Origin: Sphingomonas aliaeris
GTDB taxonomy: Bacteria; Pseudomonadota; Alphaproteobacteria; Sphingomonadales; Sphingomonadaceae
Direction: 5' to 3'
Assembly: GCF_016743815.1 (NCBI RefSeq)
Contig: NZ_CP061035.1
Coordinates: 3,407,001 to 3,471,000, forward strand
DNA: 64,000 nt
Numbering within the stretch: the stretch's first letter is position 1; every line of letters starts with the position of its first letter. This document shows positions 29,511 through 37,366 of the stretch, piece by piece. Position numbers and translations under genes: made by a program. The notes below the pieces were generated by a model. The model was given only the letters and a program-made list of their open reading frames with translations, was not told the DNA's origin and did no database searches.

Positions 29511-30394
29511 CGGATGTCCGTTACCGATTGCTGGCCCATCGGGCCATGCCCTTTGCCGAAGCCGGGGGCGGCCTGCAGCGCGCGGCGGACGAAGCGGATC
29601 GCGCGGGCGACGGCATCGGGCAGGTCCATCCCCTGCCCCAGCCCGGTTGCGATCGCGCTGGCGAGCGTGCAGCCGGTGCCGTGCGTGCTGGTGGTGTCGA
29701 TGCGGGGGGCGGACCAGCGCGCGGTTTCGCCGGCGGGGGCATAGAGAATGTCGGTGACGTCGGTGGTTTCGGTGTGACCGCCCTTGACCAGGATCGTTGT
29801 GCCAAATCGGCGTGCCAACTCCATTCCCGCCCGTGCTGAGCCTGTCGAAGCACTGTGCTTTTCTCTAGCGTCCGGTCGGAGGGACGGTGCTTCGACAGGC
29901 TCAGCACGAACGGTGGAGGGATGATCGCTACTAGATGCGAGCGCGGCACTCAGCGCCTCCAGTTCGGGAAGGTTCGGCGTCACCACGCTGGCGATCCGCA
30001 TCAGCCGTTCGAACGCGGCGATCGTATCCTCGTCCGCCAGCACCGATCCGCTGGTCGCGACCATGACGGGATCGAACACGATCGGGACGTTCAGTCCGGC
30101 CAGCCGCTCCGCCACGGCGTGCGCGGTCGCGGCCGATCCGATCATGCCGATCTTCACCGCATCCACGCCGATATCGGAGACGCACGATTCGATCTGCGCC
30201 AGCACGATATCGGTCGGGACCATGTGTACCGCCTGCACGCCCAGAGTATTCTGCGCTGTGATCGCGGTGATCGCGGTCATGGCATGGCCGCCGAGCATCG
30301 TGATCGTCTTGATATCCGCCTGAATGCCCGCGCCACCGCCCGAATCCGAGCCGGCGACGATCAGGATGCGTGGTGGCGTGCGGGATGCGGCCAC
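29507..30394 (-). CDS. thiD: hydroxymethylpyrimidine/phosphomethylpyrimidine kinase with an in-frame repeat insertion
   Basis: ThiD phosphorylates HMP twice for thiamine synthesis. The 295-residue protein starts with a GTG at 30394 and reads PRILIVAGSDSGGGAGIQAD. VFDPVMVATSGS and ILVKGGH lie mid-protein, and THGTGCTLASAIA carries the catalytic cysteine. Residues about 161-189 (VRAEPVEAP...SASTGSARAG) are translated from a family A palindromic repeat. They add about 28 residues between the substrate-site region (NLPELEALSAAL) and the next helix (ELARRFGTTILVK). All catalytic motifs are intact, so the insert probably forms a tolerated surface loop. The start lies four bases after the DUF1272 stop. 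Confidence 0.93.
   Translation of the reverse strand: MAASRTPPRILIVAGSDSGGGAGIQADIKTITMLGGHAMTAITAITAQNTLGVQAVHMVPTDIVLAQIESCVSDIGVDAVKIGMIGSAATAHAVAERLAGLNVPIVFDPVMVATSGSVLADEDTIAAFERLMRIASVVTPNLPELEALSAALASSSDHPSTVRAEPVEAPSLRPDAREKHSASTGSARAGMELARRFGTTILVKGGHTETTDVTDILYAPAGETARWSAPRIDTTSTHGTGCTLASAIATGLGQGMDLPDAVARAIRFVRRALQAAPGFGKGHGPMGQQSVTDIR
29831..29913. repeat. palindromic repeat, family A, inside the thiD coding region
   Basis: CCGTGCTGAGCCTGTCGAAG (29831-29850) opposes CTTCGACAGGCTCAGCACGA (29890-29909). These are the same arms as at 7036-7103 and at the IS110 site. The insertion keeps the reading frame of thiD. It is translated on the minus strand as RAEPVEA at one arm and SASTGSARA at the other. 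Confidence 0.9.
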
Positions 30395-30398
30395 CGGA

Positions 30399-30623
30399 TC
30401 AGCCCTTGAAGTAGCGCACGGTCGAGGCGGGATTGGCGGACAATGCCTTGCCGGTCCGCGCCGGGCGATCCAGCAGTTCGCCGCCGCAATTGGGGCAGCG
30501 TTCGTCCAGCGCATCGGCGCAGTCCGCGCAGAAGGTGCATTCGAACGAGCAGATGAACGCACCGGGCGCCTGCGCGGGCAGGTCGGTTCCGCATCGTTCG
30601 CAATCGGGGCGCATGTCTAGCAT
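30399..30623 (-). CDS. DUF1272 zinc-ribbon-like protein
   Basis: This 74-residue protein of the DUF1272 family is cysteine rich. It has CERCGTDLPAQ near the start, then ICSFECTFCADCADALDERC and CPNCGGELLDRPA, giving CxxC-type metal-binding pairs. The family is widespread in proteobacteria and has no known function. Its stop is four bases upstream of the thiD start, so the two are probably co-translated. Confidence 0.88.
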   Translation of the reverse strand: MLDMRPDCERCGTDLPAQAPGAFICSFECTFCADCADALDERCPNCGGELLDRPARTGKALSANPASTVRYFKG

Positions 30624-30636
30624 TGTAGGATCTTCT

Positions 30637-30740
30637 TCTCCCCTCCCGCTTGCGGGAGGGGTCGGGGAGGGCCGGGGCGATCAGGGATCGTAGCGTGTTT
30701 CTCATGCCCTCCCCCAGCCCCTCCCGCAAGCGGGAGGGGA
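30637..30740. repeat. palindromic repeat, family C
   Basis: TCTCCCCTCCCGCTTGCGGG (about 30637-30656) opposes CCCTCCCGCAAGCGGGAGGG (about 30718-30737), with further paired C-rich and G-rich flanks. It is the same unit as at 7746-7912. It occupies the first third of the gap between DUF1272 and glmM. Confidence 0.85.
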
Positions 30741-30802
30741 GTTTAGAAGGGCGTCCTCTCGCGAGCGGGAAGGAGCGAGAAGGGAAGCCCTCGCTCCACG
30801 TC

Positions 30803-30899
30803 CGTCATTCCCGCGTAGGCGGGAATCTATATTCTCAGCCGCCGGTGATCATCTTCAAGCATCGGAGACTTTGGATTCCCGCCTTCGCGGGAATGACGG
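30803..30899. repeat. palindromic repeat, family B (GTCATTCCCGCG type)
   Basis: CGTCATTCCCGCGTAGGCGG (30803-30822) opposes CCGCCTTCGCGGGAATGACG (about 30879-30898), forming a 97-bp stem-loop element. A second copy is at 42464-42560. It is located 47 bases beyond the 3' end of glmM. Confidence 0.9.
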
Positions 30900-30945
30900 C
30901 GATCCTGGCAATCCGGGACCACGCAACGCGCAGCCCGACCCAAAA

Positions 30946-32298
30946 TCACTCCGCCGCCACCCGCACCGCGTCGCAGATGCGGTCGACCAGTCGCGTGACC
31001 TGCGCGGCGTCGTCGCCTTCGGCCATGACGCGGATGACGGGTTCGGTGCCCGAGGGGCGGATCACGAGCCGCCCCTTGCCGATCAATTCCGCCTCCGCCT
31101 CCGCGATCACCGCCTGTACGGCGTCGGCCTCCAGCGGTTTGCCGCCCTTGAAGCGCACGTTCTTGAGCAATTGTGGCAGCGGTTCGAACCGGTGGAGCAG
31201 TTCGCTCGCCGGTGCCTTGGCCCAGGCGAGTTCGGCGAGCACCTGCAACGCCGCGACCAGGCCGTCGCCCGTCGTCGCATAATCGGACAGGATGATGTGG
31301 CCGCTCTGTTCGCCGCCGACATTATAGCCTTGCGCGCGCATCGCCTCCAGCACGTGGCGATCGCCGACCGCGGTGCGGATCATGCCGATTCCCTGCGCTG
31401 CCAGATGCCGTTCCAGCCCGAGGTTCGACATCACGGTCGCGACCAGCCCGTCGTTCCGGAGCCGGCCGGCGCGGGCATAGCCGGTGGCGATCGTCGCCAT
31501 CAGCTGGTCGCCGTCAACGACATGGCCCTGTTCGTCGACCACGATCAGCCGGTCCGCATCGCCGTCGAGCGCGATGCCGAGATGCGCGCCCGAGGCGACC
31601 ACCGTCTCGCACAGCAGGCCAGGCGCTGTCGATCCGACGCCGTCGTTGATGTTCTTGCCGTTGGGCGTGACGCCGAGCGTGATCACCTCCGCGCCGAGTT
31701 CCCACAAGGCGGAGGGCGCGACCTGATATCCCGCGCCGTTCGCGCAATCGACGACGATCTTGAACCCGTCGAGCGTCAGATCTTCCGGGAAAGTCGATTT
31801 GGCGAAGTGGATATAGCGGCCCTGCGCATCCTCGACGCGGCGCGCGCGGCCGATTTCCGGCGGGGCGGCGAGCGGGATCTCGCCGTTTTCAGCGCCGTCG
31901 ATTAGCGCCTCGATCGCGCGCTCGTCCTCGTCGCTGAGCTTGTAGCCGTCCGGCCCGAACAGCTTGATGCCATTGTCGCCGTACGGATTGTGGCTGGCCG
32001 AGATCATCACGCCCATGTCGGCGCGCATCGACTGGGTCAGCATCGCGACCGCGGGCGTCGGCATCGGCCCGAGCAGGACGACGTCCATCCCGACGCTGGT
32101 GAACCCCGCGACCATCGCATTTTCAAGCATATAGCCGGACAGGCGCGTATCCTTGCCGATCACGACGCGGTGGCGGTGATCGCCGCGCCGGAAGTGCGCG
32201 CCGGCCGCCATCCCGACCTTCATCGCCATCGCCGCGGTCATGTTCGCGCCGTTGGTCACGCCACGAATGCCGTCAGTCCCGAAATATTTTCTTGCCAT
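30946..32298 (-). CDS. glmM: phosphoglucosamine mutase
   Basis: GlmM converts glucosamine-6-phosphate to glucosamine-1-phosphate for UDP-GlcNAc and cell-wall synthesis. The 450-residue protein starts [16 protein letters not shown]. The active-site serine lies in [20 protein letters not shown] (about residue 101). The metal-binding DGDADR loop is [16 protein letters not shown] (about 240), and the C-terminal phosphate-binding [15 protein letters not shown] is present. All motifs are canonical. Confidence 0.97.
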   Translation of the reverse strand: MARKYFGTDGIRGVTNGANMTAAMAMKVGMAAGAHFRRGDHRHRVVIGKDTRLSGYMLENAMVAGFTSVGMDVVLLGPMPTPAVAMLTQSMRADMGVMISASHNPYGDNGIKLFGPDGYKLSDEDERAIEALIDGAENGEIPLAAPPEIGRARRVEDAQGRYIHFAKSTFPEDLTLDGFKIVVDCANGAGYQVAPSALWELGAEVITLGVTPNGKNINDGVGSTAPGLLCETVVASGAHLGIALDGDADRLIVVDEQGHVVDGDQLMATIATGYARAGRLRNDGLVATVMSNLGLERHLAAQGIGMIRTAVGDRHVLEAMRAQGYNVGGEQSGHIILSDYATTGDGLVAALQVLAELAWAKAPASELLHRFEPLPQLLKNVRFKGGKPLEADAVQAVIAEAEAELIGKGRLVIRPSGTEPVIRVMAEGDDAAQVTRLVDRICDAVRVAAE

Positions 32299-32371
32299 TT
32301 CCCGGCTTCCCGTCCGCTATGTGCGCGCATTCTAACGTCTATCAGTCATATCGCCATATCGAAGGATCTGC

Positions 32372-33661
32372 ATGTCGCAAGCCACCCGTATCCTGCTCGC
32401 GCTGGTCGTGGGGCTGATCGCCGGCATCGCGCTGGCCGCCTATGCCGCCGGATCGGTGGACGGCGTGGTCGCGGTGGCGCAGCCGGTCGGCACTGCCTGG
32501 CTTAACGCGTTGCAGATGACGATCGTGCCGCTGGTGGTCGCATTGCTGATCACCGGCGTGGCGGCGACGGCGGAAGCGGCGCAGGCGGGGCGGCTCGCCG
32601 GGCGGGCGATCGCGATGTACGTCACGATCCTGTTCCTTTCCGCGGTATCGGCGGCGATCCTGACGCCTTTGTTCCTCGAAATCGTGCCGCTGCCGGTCAG
32701 AATCGGCCGCCCGGTTGCGCGCCGCGATGACCGGCGTCGCTGCGGTCGGCCCCGTCCCCCGCTGGGCGATTTCCTGGCGGCGGTGATCCCGTCCAACGTC
32801 GTCAAGGCAGCGTCGGAGAGCGCGTTCCTGTCGCTGATCATCTTCGCGTTGATCTTCGCCTTCGCAATGGCGCGCATCGCCACCGACCTGCGCACGCTGC
32901 TGACGAATTTCTTCATCGCGGTGCGCGAGACGATGCTGGTGGTGATCGAATGGGTGCTGTGGGTCGGCCCGGTCGGCGTGTTCGCGCTGGCGCTGGTGGT
33001 CGGTGCGAAGGCAGGCACGGGCGCGTTCGGGGCGCTGGTCCATTATATCCTGACGATCATGGCGGTCGGGCTGACCGTATCGGCCTGCGCCTATCCGCTG
33101 GCGGTGTTCGGCGGACGGATCGGGCTGGGGCGCTACGTCAAGGCGGCGTTGCCGGCGCAGGCGGTGGCGATCAGCACGCAAAGCTCGCTCGCGTCGCTGC
33201 CGGCGATGGTCGAGGGGGCGAGCGAATTGGGCGTGCCCGTGACGACATCCGGCGTCACGTTGCCGCTGGCCGTGGCGATCTTCCGCGCGACCGGGCCTGC
33301 TATGAACTTCGCGGTGGCGATTTATGTCGCGGTCTGGTTCGACGTACCACTGACCGCGGGCACGCTGGCGGTCGGCGCGGTCGTGGCCACGCTGACCTCG
33401 TTGGGGTCGGTCAGCCTGCCCGGGACGGTCAGCTATGTCAGCGCGATCGCGCCCGTCGCGTCGGCGATCGGCGCGCCGGTCGCGCCGTTGGGCCTGCTGG
33501 TCGCAGTGGAGACGATGCCCGATATCGTGCGGACATTGGGCAACGTGATGATGGACCTTGCGACGACCGTCACGCTGTCGCGGCGGCGCGGCGGCGGCGC
33601 GGGCTTACCAGAGGCGCCGCACGCCGAAGCGGTCGAACAGGGTCTCGTTGGACACCAGTAG
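32372..33661 (+). CDS. dicarboxylate/amino acid:cation symporter with a scrambled 20-residue segment
   Basis: This is a DAACS-family (GltP/DctA-like) inner-membrane symporter of 429 residues. FLSLIIFALIFAFAMARI, STQSSLASLPAMVEG (the serine-rich re-entrant loop), VTLPLAVAIFRATGPAMNFA and SLPGTVSYVSAIAP match the family. Between about 32695 and 32760 the frame yields VRIGRPVARRDDRRRCGRPR. The next frame gives the expected SESAARLRAAMTGVAAVGPV. Two compensating indels (an extra base near 32695 and one C too few at 32756-32760) explain this. The C-terminal 18 residues overlap vapC antisense and may not be native. The substrate is not predictable. Confidence 0.82.
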   Translation: MSQATRILLALVVGLIAGIALAAYAAGSVDGVVAVAQPVGTAWLNALQMTIVPLVVALLITGVAATAEAAQAGRLAGRAIAMYVTILFLSAVSAAILTPLFLEIVPLPVRIGRPVARRDDRRRCGRPRPPLGDFLAAVIPSNVVKAASESAFLSLIIFALIFAFAMARIATDLRTLLTNFFIAVRETMLVVIEWVLWVGPVGVFALALVVGAKAGTGAFGALVHYILTIMAVGLTVSACAYPLAVFGGRIGLGRYVKAALPAQAVAISTQSSLASLPAMVEGASELGVPVTTSGVTLPLAVAIFRATGPAMNFAVAIYVAVWFDVPLTAGTLAVGAVVATLTSLGSVSLPGTVSYVSAIAPVASAIGAPVAPLGLLVAVETMPDIVRTLGNVMMDLATTVTLSRRRGGGAGLPEAPHAEAVEQGLVGHQ

Positions 33662-33991
33662 AGCCTGTTCGACCTGCGCCTGAGCGATCAGCAGGCGGTC
33701 GAAGGGGTCGCGGTGATCGAACGGGAGCAGCCCGGCAGCGTCGGCATGGGCCACCGTAATGTCCAACGTCGCAAACCCTTGCGCGGGCACGATGGTCGAG
33801 AGGCGCCCGGCGATCCCGGCCATGTCGGGAAGTTTTCCGATGCGGTATTTCGTCGCGATCTCCATCGCCGAAACGGCGCTTACCAGAACGACATTTTCGT
33901 CATCATCGATGGCCTCGCGAGCGGACGGGCTCAATCTCGTATTGCCGAGCAGGAACCAGATCAGCGCATGAGTATCGAGGAGGAGCCTCAT
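33605..33991 (-). CDS. vapC: PIN-domain toxin of a type II toxin-antitoxin pair
   Basis: This 128-residue PIN-domain ribonuclease has acidic metal-binding residues in LLDTHALIWFL (about residue 6), SAVSAMEIATK (about 40) and PFDHRDPFDRLLIAQA (about 95-110). It follows the antitoxin with a 4-bp overlap. Its 3' end overlaps the convergent symporter reading frame by 57 bp. The toxin would cleave RNA when the antitoxin is degraded. The target is unknown. Confidence 0.92.
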   Translation of the reverse strand: MRLLLDTHALIWFLLGNTRLSPSAREAIDDDENVVLVSAVSAMEIATKYRIGKLPDMAGIAGRLSTIVPAQGFATLDITVAHADAAGLLPFDHRDPFDRLLIAQAQVEQALLVSNETLFDRFGVRRLW

Positions 33992-34224
33992 TTACCCTCC
34001 CAGGCCGCGAGTTCCTCCTCCGGCAGAGGTTCGAAGAAGCGGTCGTCGATCGCAAACTGGCCCTTCATCGCGCCGAACACGCGCTTGGGTTTGGCATCGA
34101 CTGGCACAAGCTTGACCTGCGGCTTGTCCCCGCGGGCGATGACGATTTCCTCGCCGGCGAGTGCGCGGGCGACCAGGCTCGACAGATGCGTCTTCGCCTC
34201 GTGCATTTTCACCGTCGTCGCCAT
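33988..34224 (-). CDS. vapB: Phd/YefM-type antitoxin
   Basis: This 78-residue antitoxin of the prevent-host-death family has the N-terminal DNA-binding part VKMHEAKTHLSSLVARALAG followed by EEIVIARGDKPQVKLVPVD. The C-terminal tail (FFEPLPEEELAAWEGK) should bind the PIN toxin. The pair is probably autoregulated through the palindrome 11 bp upstream (34235-34255). Confidence 0.92.
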   Translation of the reverse strand: MATTVKMHEAKTHLSSLVARALAGEEIVIARGDKPQVKLVPVDAKPKRVFGAMKGQFAIDDRFFEPLPEEELAAWEGK

Positions 34225-34234
34225 TTGAGTCTCC

Positions 34235-34255
34235 TTAGCTAAGTCATATAGCTAA
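34235..34255. promoter_or_regulatory. palindromic operator upstream of vapBC
   Basis: TTAGCT at 34235-34240 opposes AGCTAA at 34250-34255, with the TAGCTA word at both ends. It is AT-rich in a GC-rich genome and immediately upstream of the antitoxin start, the normal place for a toxin-antitoxin operator. Confidence 0.6.
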
Positions 34256-34316
34256 CCCGCCCCATGACTGCAATCTCGCGAGTGACGGCGGGTATCGCGC
34301 GCGCTATTGGAGTTCC

Positions 34317-35349
34317 ATGAACCGGCTTGCGCTTTCCATCGTCGTCCCGTGCTACAATGAGGCGGCATGCCTCGACATCCTGCATGCGCGTATTTCCGCC
34401 GCCGCGCGGACCGCGGTGGGCGAGGATTACGAGATCGTCCTGATCAACGATGGGTCGAAGGACGAAAGCTGGCCCGTGATGCAACGGCTTGCCTCCGGCG
34501 ATCCGCACCTTGTCGCGATCAACCTGTCGCGTAACCACGGCCACCAGCTTGCCCTGACCGCCGGGCTGGACCTGTGCGCGGGGCAGCAGATCCTGATCAT
34601 CGATGCCGATCTGCAGGATCCACCCGAATTGCTGGCTGACATGCGCGCAACGATGGCCGCGCAGGATGCCGACGTCGTCTATGCCGTGCGACGCAAGCGC
34701 GAAGGCGAGACGGTGTTCAAGAAGCTGACGGCGGCGATCTTCTATCGCATGCTCGACCGGCTGACCGACACGCCGATCCCGCTCGACACGGGGGGATTTC
34801 CGCCTGATGAGCAGGCGTGCGCTGGACGCGTTCCTGAGCCTGCCGGAACAGGCGCGCTTCATCCGCGGGATGGTCGCGTGGATCGGTTTCCGCCAGGTGC
34901 CGTTCCCGTACGACCGGGCGGAACGGCATGCGGGGGAGACCAATTACCCGCTGGGCAAGATGGTGCGGCTGGCTTTCGACGCGGTGACCGGATTCTCGAC
35001 CGCGCCGCTGCGCTTCGCCAGTCATGTCGGACTCGCGCTGACGGGCATGTCGGCGCTGTTGTTCGTCTATATCGCGATCGGTTTCCTGTCGGGCAGCGCG
35101 GTGCAGGGCTGGACGTCGACCATGCTGATCGTCGTGGCGATCGGCGCGGTGCAGATGTTCGTGCTGGGGATGATCGGCGAATATCTCGGGCGGCTGTACG
35201 TCGAATCGAAGCGGCGGCCGCTGTATCTGGTGTCGGACATTGCCGGACCGGTGCAGGGGGTCGCGACGCTCGGATATCGTGCCGAACCTCGCATGGAGCC
35301 ACTGCCGCCGGGACCGGTCGAGGCTATGATCTCGCGTCCTGCGGAGTAA
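34317..35349 (+). pseudogene. family 2 glycosyltransferase (polyprenyl-phosphate sugar transferase type), broken by a frameshift
   Basis: This DPM1/GtrB-like enzyme would transfer a sugar to undecaprenyl phosphate on the cytoplasmic face. The N-terminal GT-A domain has LSIVVPCYNEAACLDILHAR, VLINDGSKDESWPVM and LIIDADLQDPPELLADM (about residues 5-110). The C-terminal part has two membrane helices (VGLALTGMSALLFVYIAIGF, then LIVVAIGAVQMFVLGMIGEY). The frames change at a G6 run (34790-34795). Removing one G gives DTGDFRLMSRRALDAFL and an intact protein of about 343 residues. An IS110 element lies downstream, followed by methyltransferase, GtrA and GT-C-like genes, suggesting a surface-glycan cluster. 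Confidence 0.88.
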
Positions 35350-35444
35350 TCCCATTATTCCGTTCGTGCTGAGCCTGTCGAAGCACCTGTTCCGGGGACA
35401 CGCCCTTCGACAAGCTTGTCTGTCTGGAATGGTGTAATCGGCAA

Positions 35445-35612
35445 GGTGCCTGAGCCGGGTGGCCACCCGGCTCAGGCGGCGGATGTGAGGCCGTTCGACA
35501 AGCCGGTCGACAAAGACCGTTCCTGAGCAGGGCCACATCCGTCTTCCCAAACCCCGGACAGTTGCCTGGGGCCGTGCTTACGGACCCCGCATGACAAGCT
35601 TGGGAGACCGGA
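35445..35612 (+). ncRNA. candidate bridge RNA of the IS110 element
   Basis: The left end folds into three parts. A perfect 15-bp hairpin lies at 35448-35477. A target stem-loop is closed by GGATGTGAGGCC (35481-35492) and GGCCACATCC (35531-35540). A donor stem-loop is closed by GTCTTCCCAA (35541-35550) and TTGGGAGAC (35600-35608). In the target loop, TTCGACAAGC (35494-35503) equals the left target half, and TCCTGAGC (35521-35528) is the reverse complement of the right half; a hairpin (35504-35519) separates them. In the donor loop, ACAGTTGC (35558-35565) equals the element's right end (36571-36578). GACAAGC (35593-35599) is the reverse complement of the left junction GCTTGTC (35414-35420). A TGTAAT at 35433-35438 could be its -10 box. 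Confidence 0.82.
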
Positions 35613-35614
35613 TC

Positions 35615-36568
35615 ATGTCACACTCCGACCTCTTTGTCGGCATCGATGTTGCCAAGGACGAACTCGTTATCCACGCTCATCCGGCAGGAATGCTCTGGCG
35701 GGTACCCAATACCAAGACCGGCATTGCCGCACTCGGCCGCAAGCTTGTCCGGCTTGCCGGTACGGCGTGCCTGCGGATCGGCTTCGAGGCATCGGGCGGT
35801 TACGAGCGCAAGCTCGCCATCCTGCTCGATCGGATGGACGTTACAGCCTATCTCCTCGATCCGGCACGCGTGCGCAGTTTCGCCCGTGCCGAGCGACAAC
35901 TCGCGAAAACCGACCCACTCGATGCGGCCGTCATCGCGCGGTGTCTGGCAGCACTGCATCCCGAACTGACGCCCTATGTCCATGATCCCGAGGCCGTGAG
36001 GCTGGCCGAGCATGTCCGCATGCGCGATCTTGCCGTCGCCCAGGCGGTCCAGTTCGGCAATCAGTTGGAGAGCATCGCCGATCCCGCCATGCGCCGCCTC
36101 GTCGTCGCGCAGGTCGCACGGCTCAAGGCCCTGGTTCTGCGCATCGAAAAAGCCATTGCCAGCGTCATCGCCGCCTCGCCCGATCTGGCCGCTCGCGAAG
36201 CCCTGCTCCGCACAGCACCCGGCGTCGGGCCGGTCGTTGCCGCATGCCTGCTGGCACGCATGCCAGAACTCGGACGCCTCTCCAGTCGACAGGTCGCAGC
36301 GCTTGCTGGCCTCGCCCCCTTCGATCGCCAAAGCGGCAAGACCAGCCGGCCGGGGCGATGCTCGGGCGGCAGGCCCAGCATCAGACGTTGTCTCTATCTG
36401 GCCGCGCTCAGCATCGCGCGCTCGGGCAAGGGGCAACTCGCCGCTACCACCAACCGCCTGCGAGAGGCCGGCAAACCCTTCAAGCTTGCCATCGTCGCCA
36501 CAATGCGAAAACTGCTCGTAACCCTCAACGCGATGGTCAAAAACAATACCGAATATCGCACCGCGTGA
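35615..36568 (+). CDS. IS110 family DEDD recombinase (transposase)
   Basis: This is a 317-residue RNA-guided recombinase. The N-terminal RuvC-like DEDD domain has LFVGIDVAKDELVIHAHP (first D), RIGFEASGGYERK (E) and KTDPLDAAVIARCLA (D-D near residue 105). The C-terminal Tnp domain has LLRTAPGVGPVVAACLLARM, APFDRQSGKTSRPGRC with the candidate catalytic serine, and RRCLYLAALSIAR. The ATG at 35615 was preferred to the in-frame ATG at 35591 because the latter lies inside the donor guide of the bridge RNA. The protein appears full length and intact. Confidence 0.93.
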   Translation: MSHSDLFVGIDVAKDELVIHAHPAGMLWRVPNTKTGIAALGRKLVRLAGTACLRIGFEASGGYERKLAILLDRMDVTAYLLDPARVRSFARAERQLAKTDPLDAAVIARCLAALHPELTPYVHDPEAVRLAEHVRMRDLAVAQAVQFGNQLESIADPAMRRLVVAQVARLKALVLRIEKAIASVIAASPDLAAREALLRTAPGVGPVVAACLLARMPELGRLSSRQVAALAGLAPFDRQSGKTSRPGRCSGGRPSIRRCLYLAALSIARSGKGQLAATTNRLREAGKPFKLAIVATMRKLLVTLNAMVKNNTEYRTA

Positions 36569-36622
36569 ACACAGTTGCTCAGGACGAACGGTTGGAGTGG
36601 TTCAATCCTGCCGGACGAACGC

Positions 36623-37354
36623 TCAGCCTTTAGGTTCGGCCAGCGTGATGATGGACACGCCGGGCGACATCGGCACGCGGCCGACGAGATGGCGTTCCAT
36701 CCGGAAGATCGTTTCGAACAGGCTGTTCACGGCCTTTGGCGGCGGTGAATCGTCGCTGTCGTCGCGCCCGGTCATCCGCCCCGCCAGCCGTGCGGCGGCG
36801 GCGAGCGGGAAGAGCAGCGAATTGAAATAGCCGAGCTTTCGCGGCTCCAACCCGGCCTTGGCCAGCGCCGTGGCCAGCGTCTTCTTCGAATAGCGCCGGT
36901 GATGATGATTGACCACGTCGTGCGCGCTCCACAGCCATTGATGCGCCGGGACGGTGATCAGGATTTTGCCGCCGGGCTTCAGGCATGCGGCCATCGCCTT
37001 CAGCGCGGCGACGTCGTCCTCGATATGTTCGACGACGTCGAGCACTGCGATCAGATCATAGGCATCGCGCTCGATGCCCGGAAGGATCGGCAATGGCGCA
37101 TCGCCGACCGGCCGGCCGAGCCGCAGCGACGCGATGTCGCGCGCGGCGGGATCGATCTCGATCGCCTCGACGCTGCCGAAACTGGCCAGCATGGGCAGAT
37201 TGTGCCCCGTGCCGCAGCCGATCTCCAGGATGCGCGCCTGTTCCGGCAGTCGCCCCTCCCGCGTCAGATAATCGGCCAGAATGTCGCGCCGGGCACGATA
37301 CCACCAATGCGTGGAATCATGCGCAGCCATGCGGTCGTAGACGATTCTATCCAT
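36623..37354 (-). CDS. class I SAM-dependent methyltransferase
   Basis: This 243-residue methyltransferase has motif I ARILEIGCGTGHNLPMLASF (about residues 40-60), an acidic residue in VEAIEID, DLIAVLDVVEHIEDDVAALK and KPGGKILITVPAHQWLWSAH. The N-terminal DSTHWWYRARRDILADYL is common in sugar or lipid methyltransferases of glycan clusters. It is convergent with the IS110 element and 12 bases upstream of GtrA on the same strand. The substrate is unknown. Confidence 0.88.
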   Translation of the reverse strand: MDRIVYDRMAAHDSTHWWYRARRDILADYLTREGRLPEQARILEIGCGTGHNLPMLASFGSVEAIEIDPAARDIASLRLGRPVGDAPLPILPGIERDAYDLIAVLDVVEHIEDDVAALKAMAACLKPGGKILITVPAHQWLWSAHDVVNHHHRRYSKKTLATALAKAGLEPRKLGYFNSLLFPLAAAARLAGRMTGRDDSDDSPPPKAVNSLFETIFRMERHLVGRVPMSPGVSIITLAEPKG

Positions 37355-37366
37355 TGATTTTGGCCA

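Larger units (their letters stand above)
35417..36577 (+). mobile_element. IS110 group insertion sequence inserted in a palindromic repeat
   Basis: The element has a CT dinucleotide at both junctions (35415-35416 and 36578-36579), matching the CT core of characterised IS110 members. There are no terminal inverted repeats or longer target duplication, as expected for this family. The left non-coding end is about 200 nt, and only nine bases follow the recombinase stop codon on the right. That asymmetry is typical of the IS110 group rather than IS1111. Its only gene is the DEDD recombinase. Confidence 0.9.
35360..36590. repeat. palindromic repeat, family A, interrupted by the IS110 element
   Basis: The left part (35360-35416) has CCGTTCGTGCTGAGCCTGTC and then CCTTCGACAAGCT. 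The rest of the right arm (CAGGACGAACGG) resumes at 36580, after the IS. Rejoining the halves gives CTTCGACAAGCTCAGGACGA, which pairs with the left arm as in other family A copies. The element was therefore intact before the IS entered. Confidence 0.9.

Noticed and set aside
35591..35614. In-frame ATG at 35591 as the transposase start
   Set aside because: It falls within the donor-guide part of the candidate bridge RNA. The ATG at 35615 gives the normal IS110 N-terminus.
33988..36590. Genomic island around VapBC and IS110
   Set aside because: Neighbouring genes have normal GC and codon use, and no integrase or attachment repeats are seen. Two independent small insertions are sufficient.
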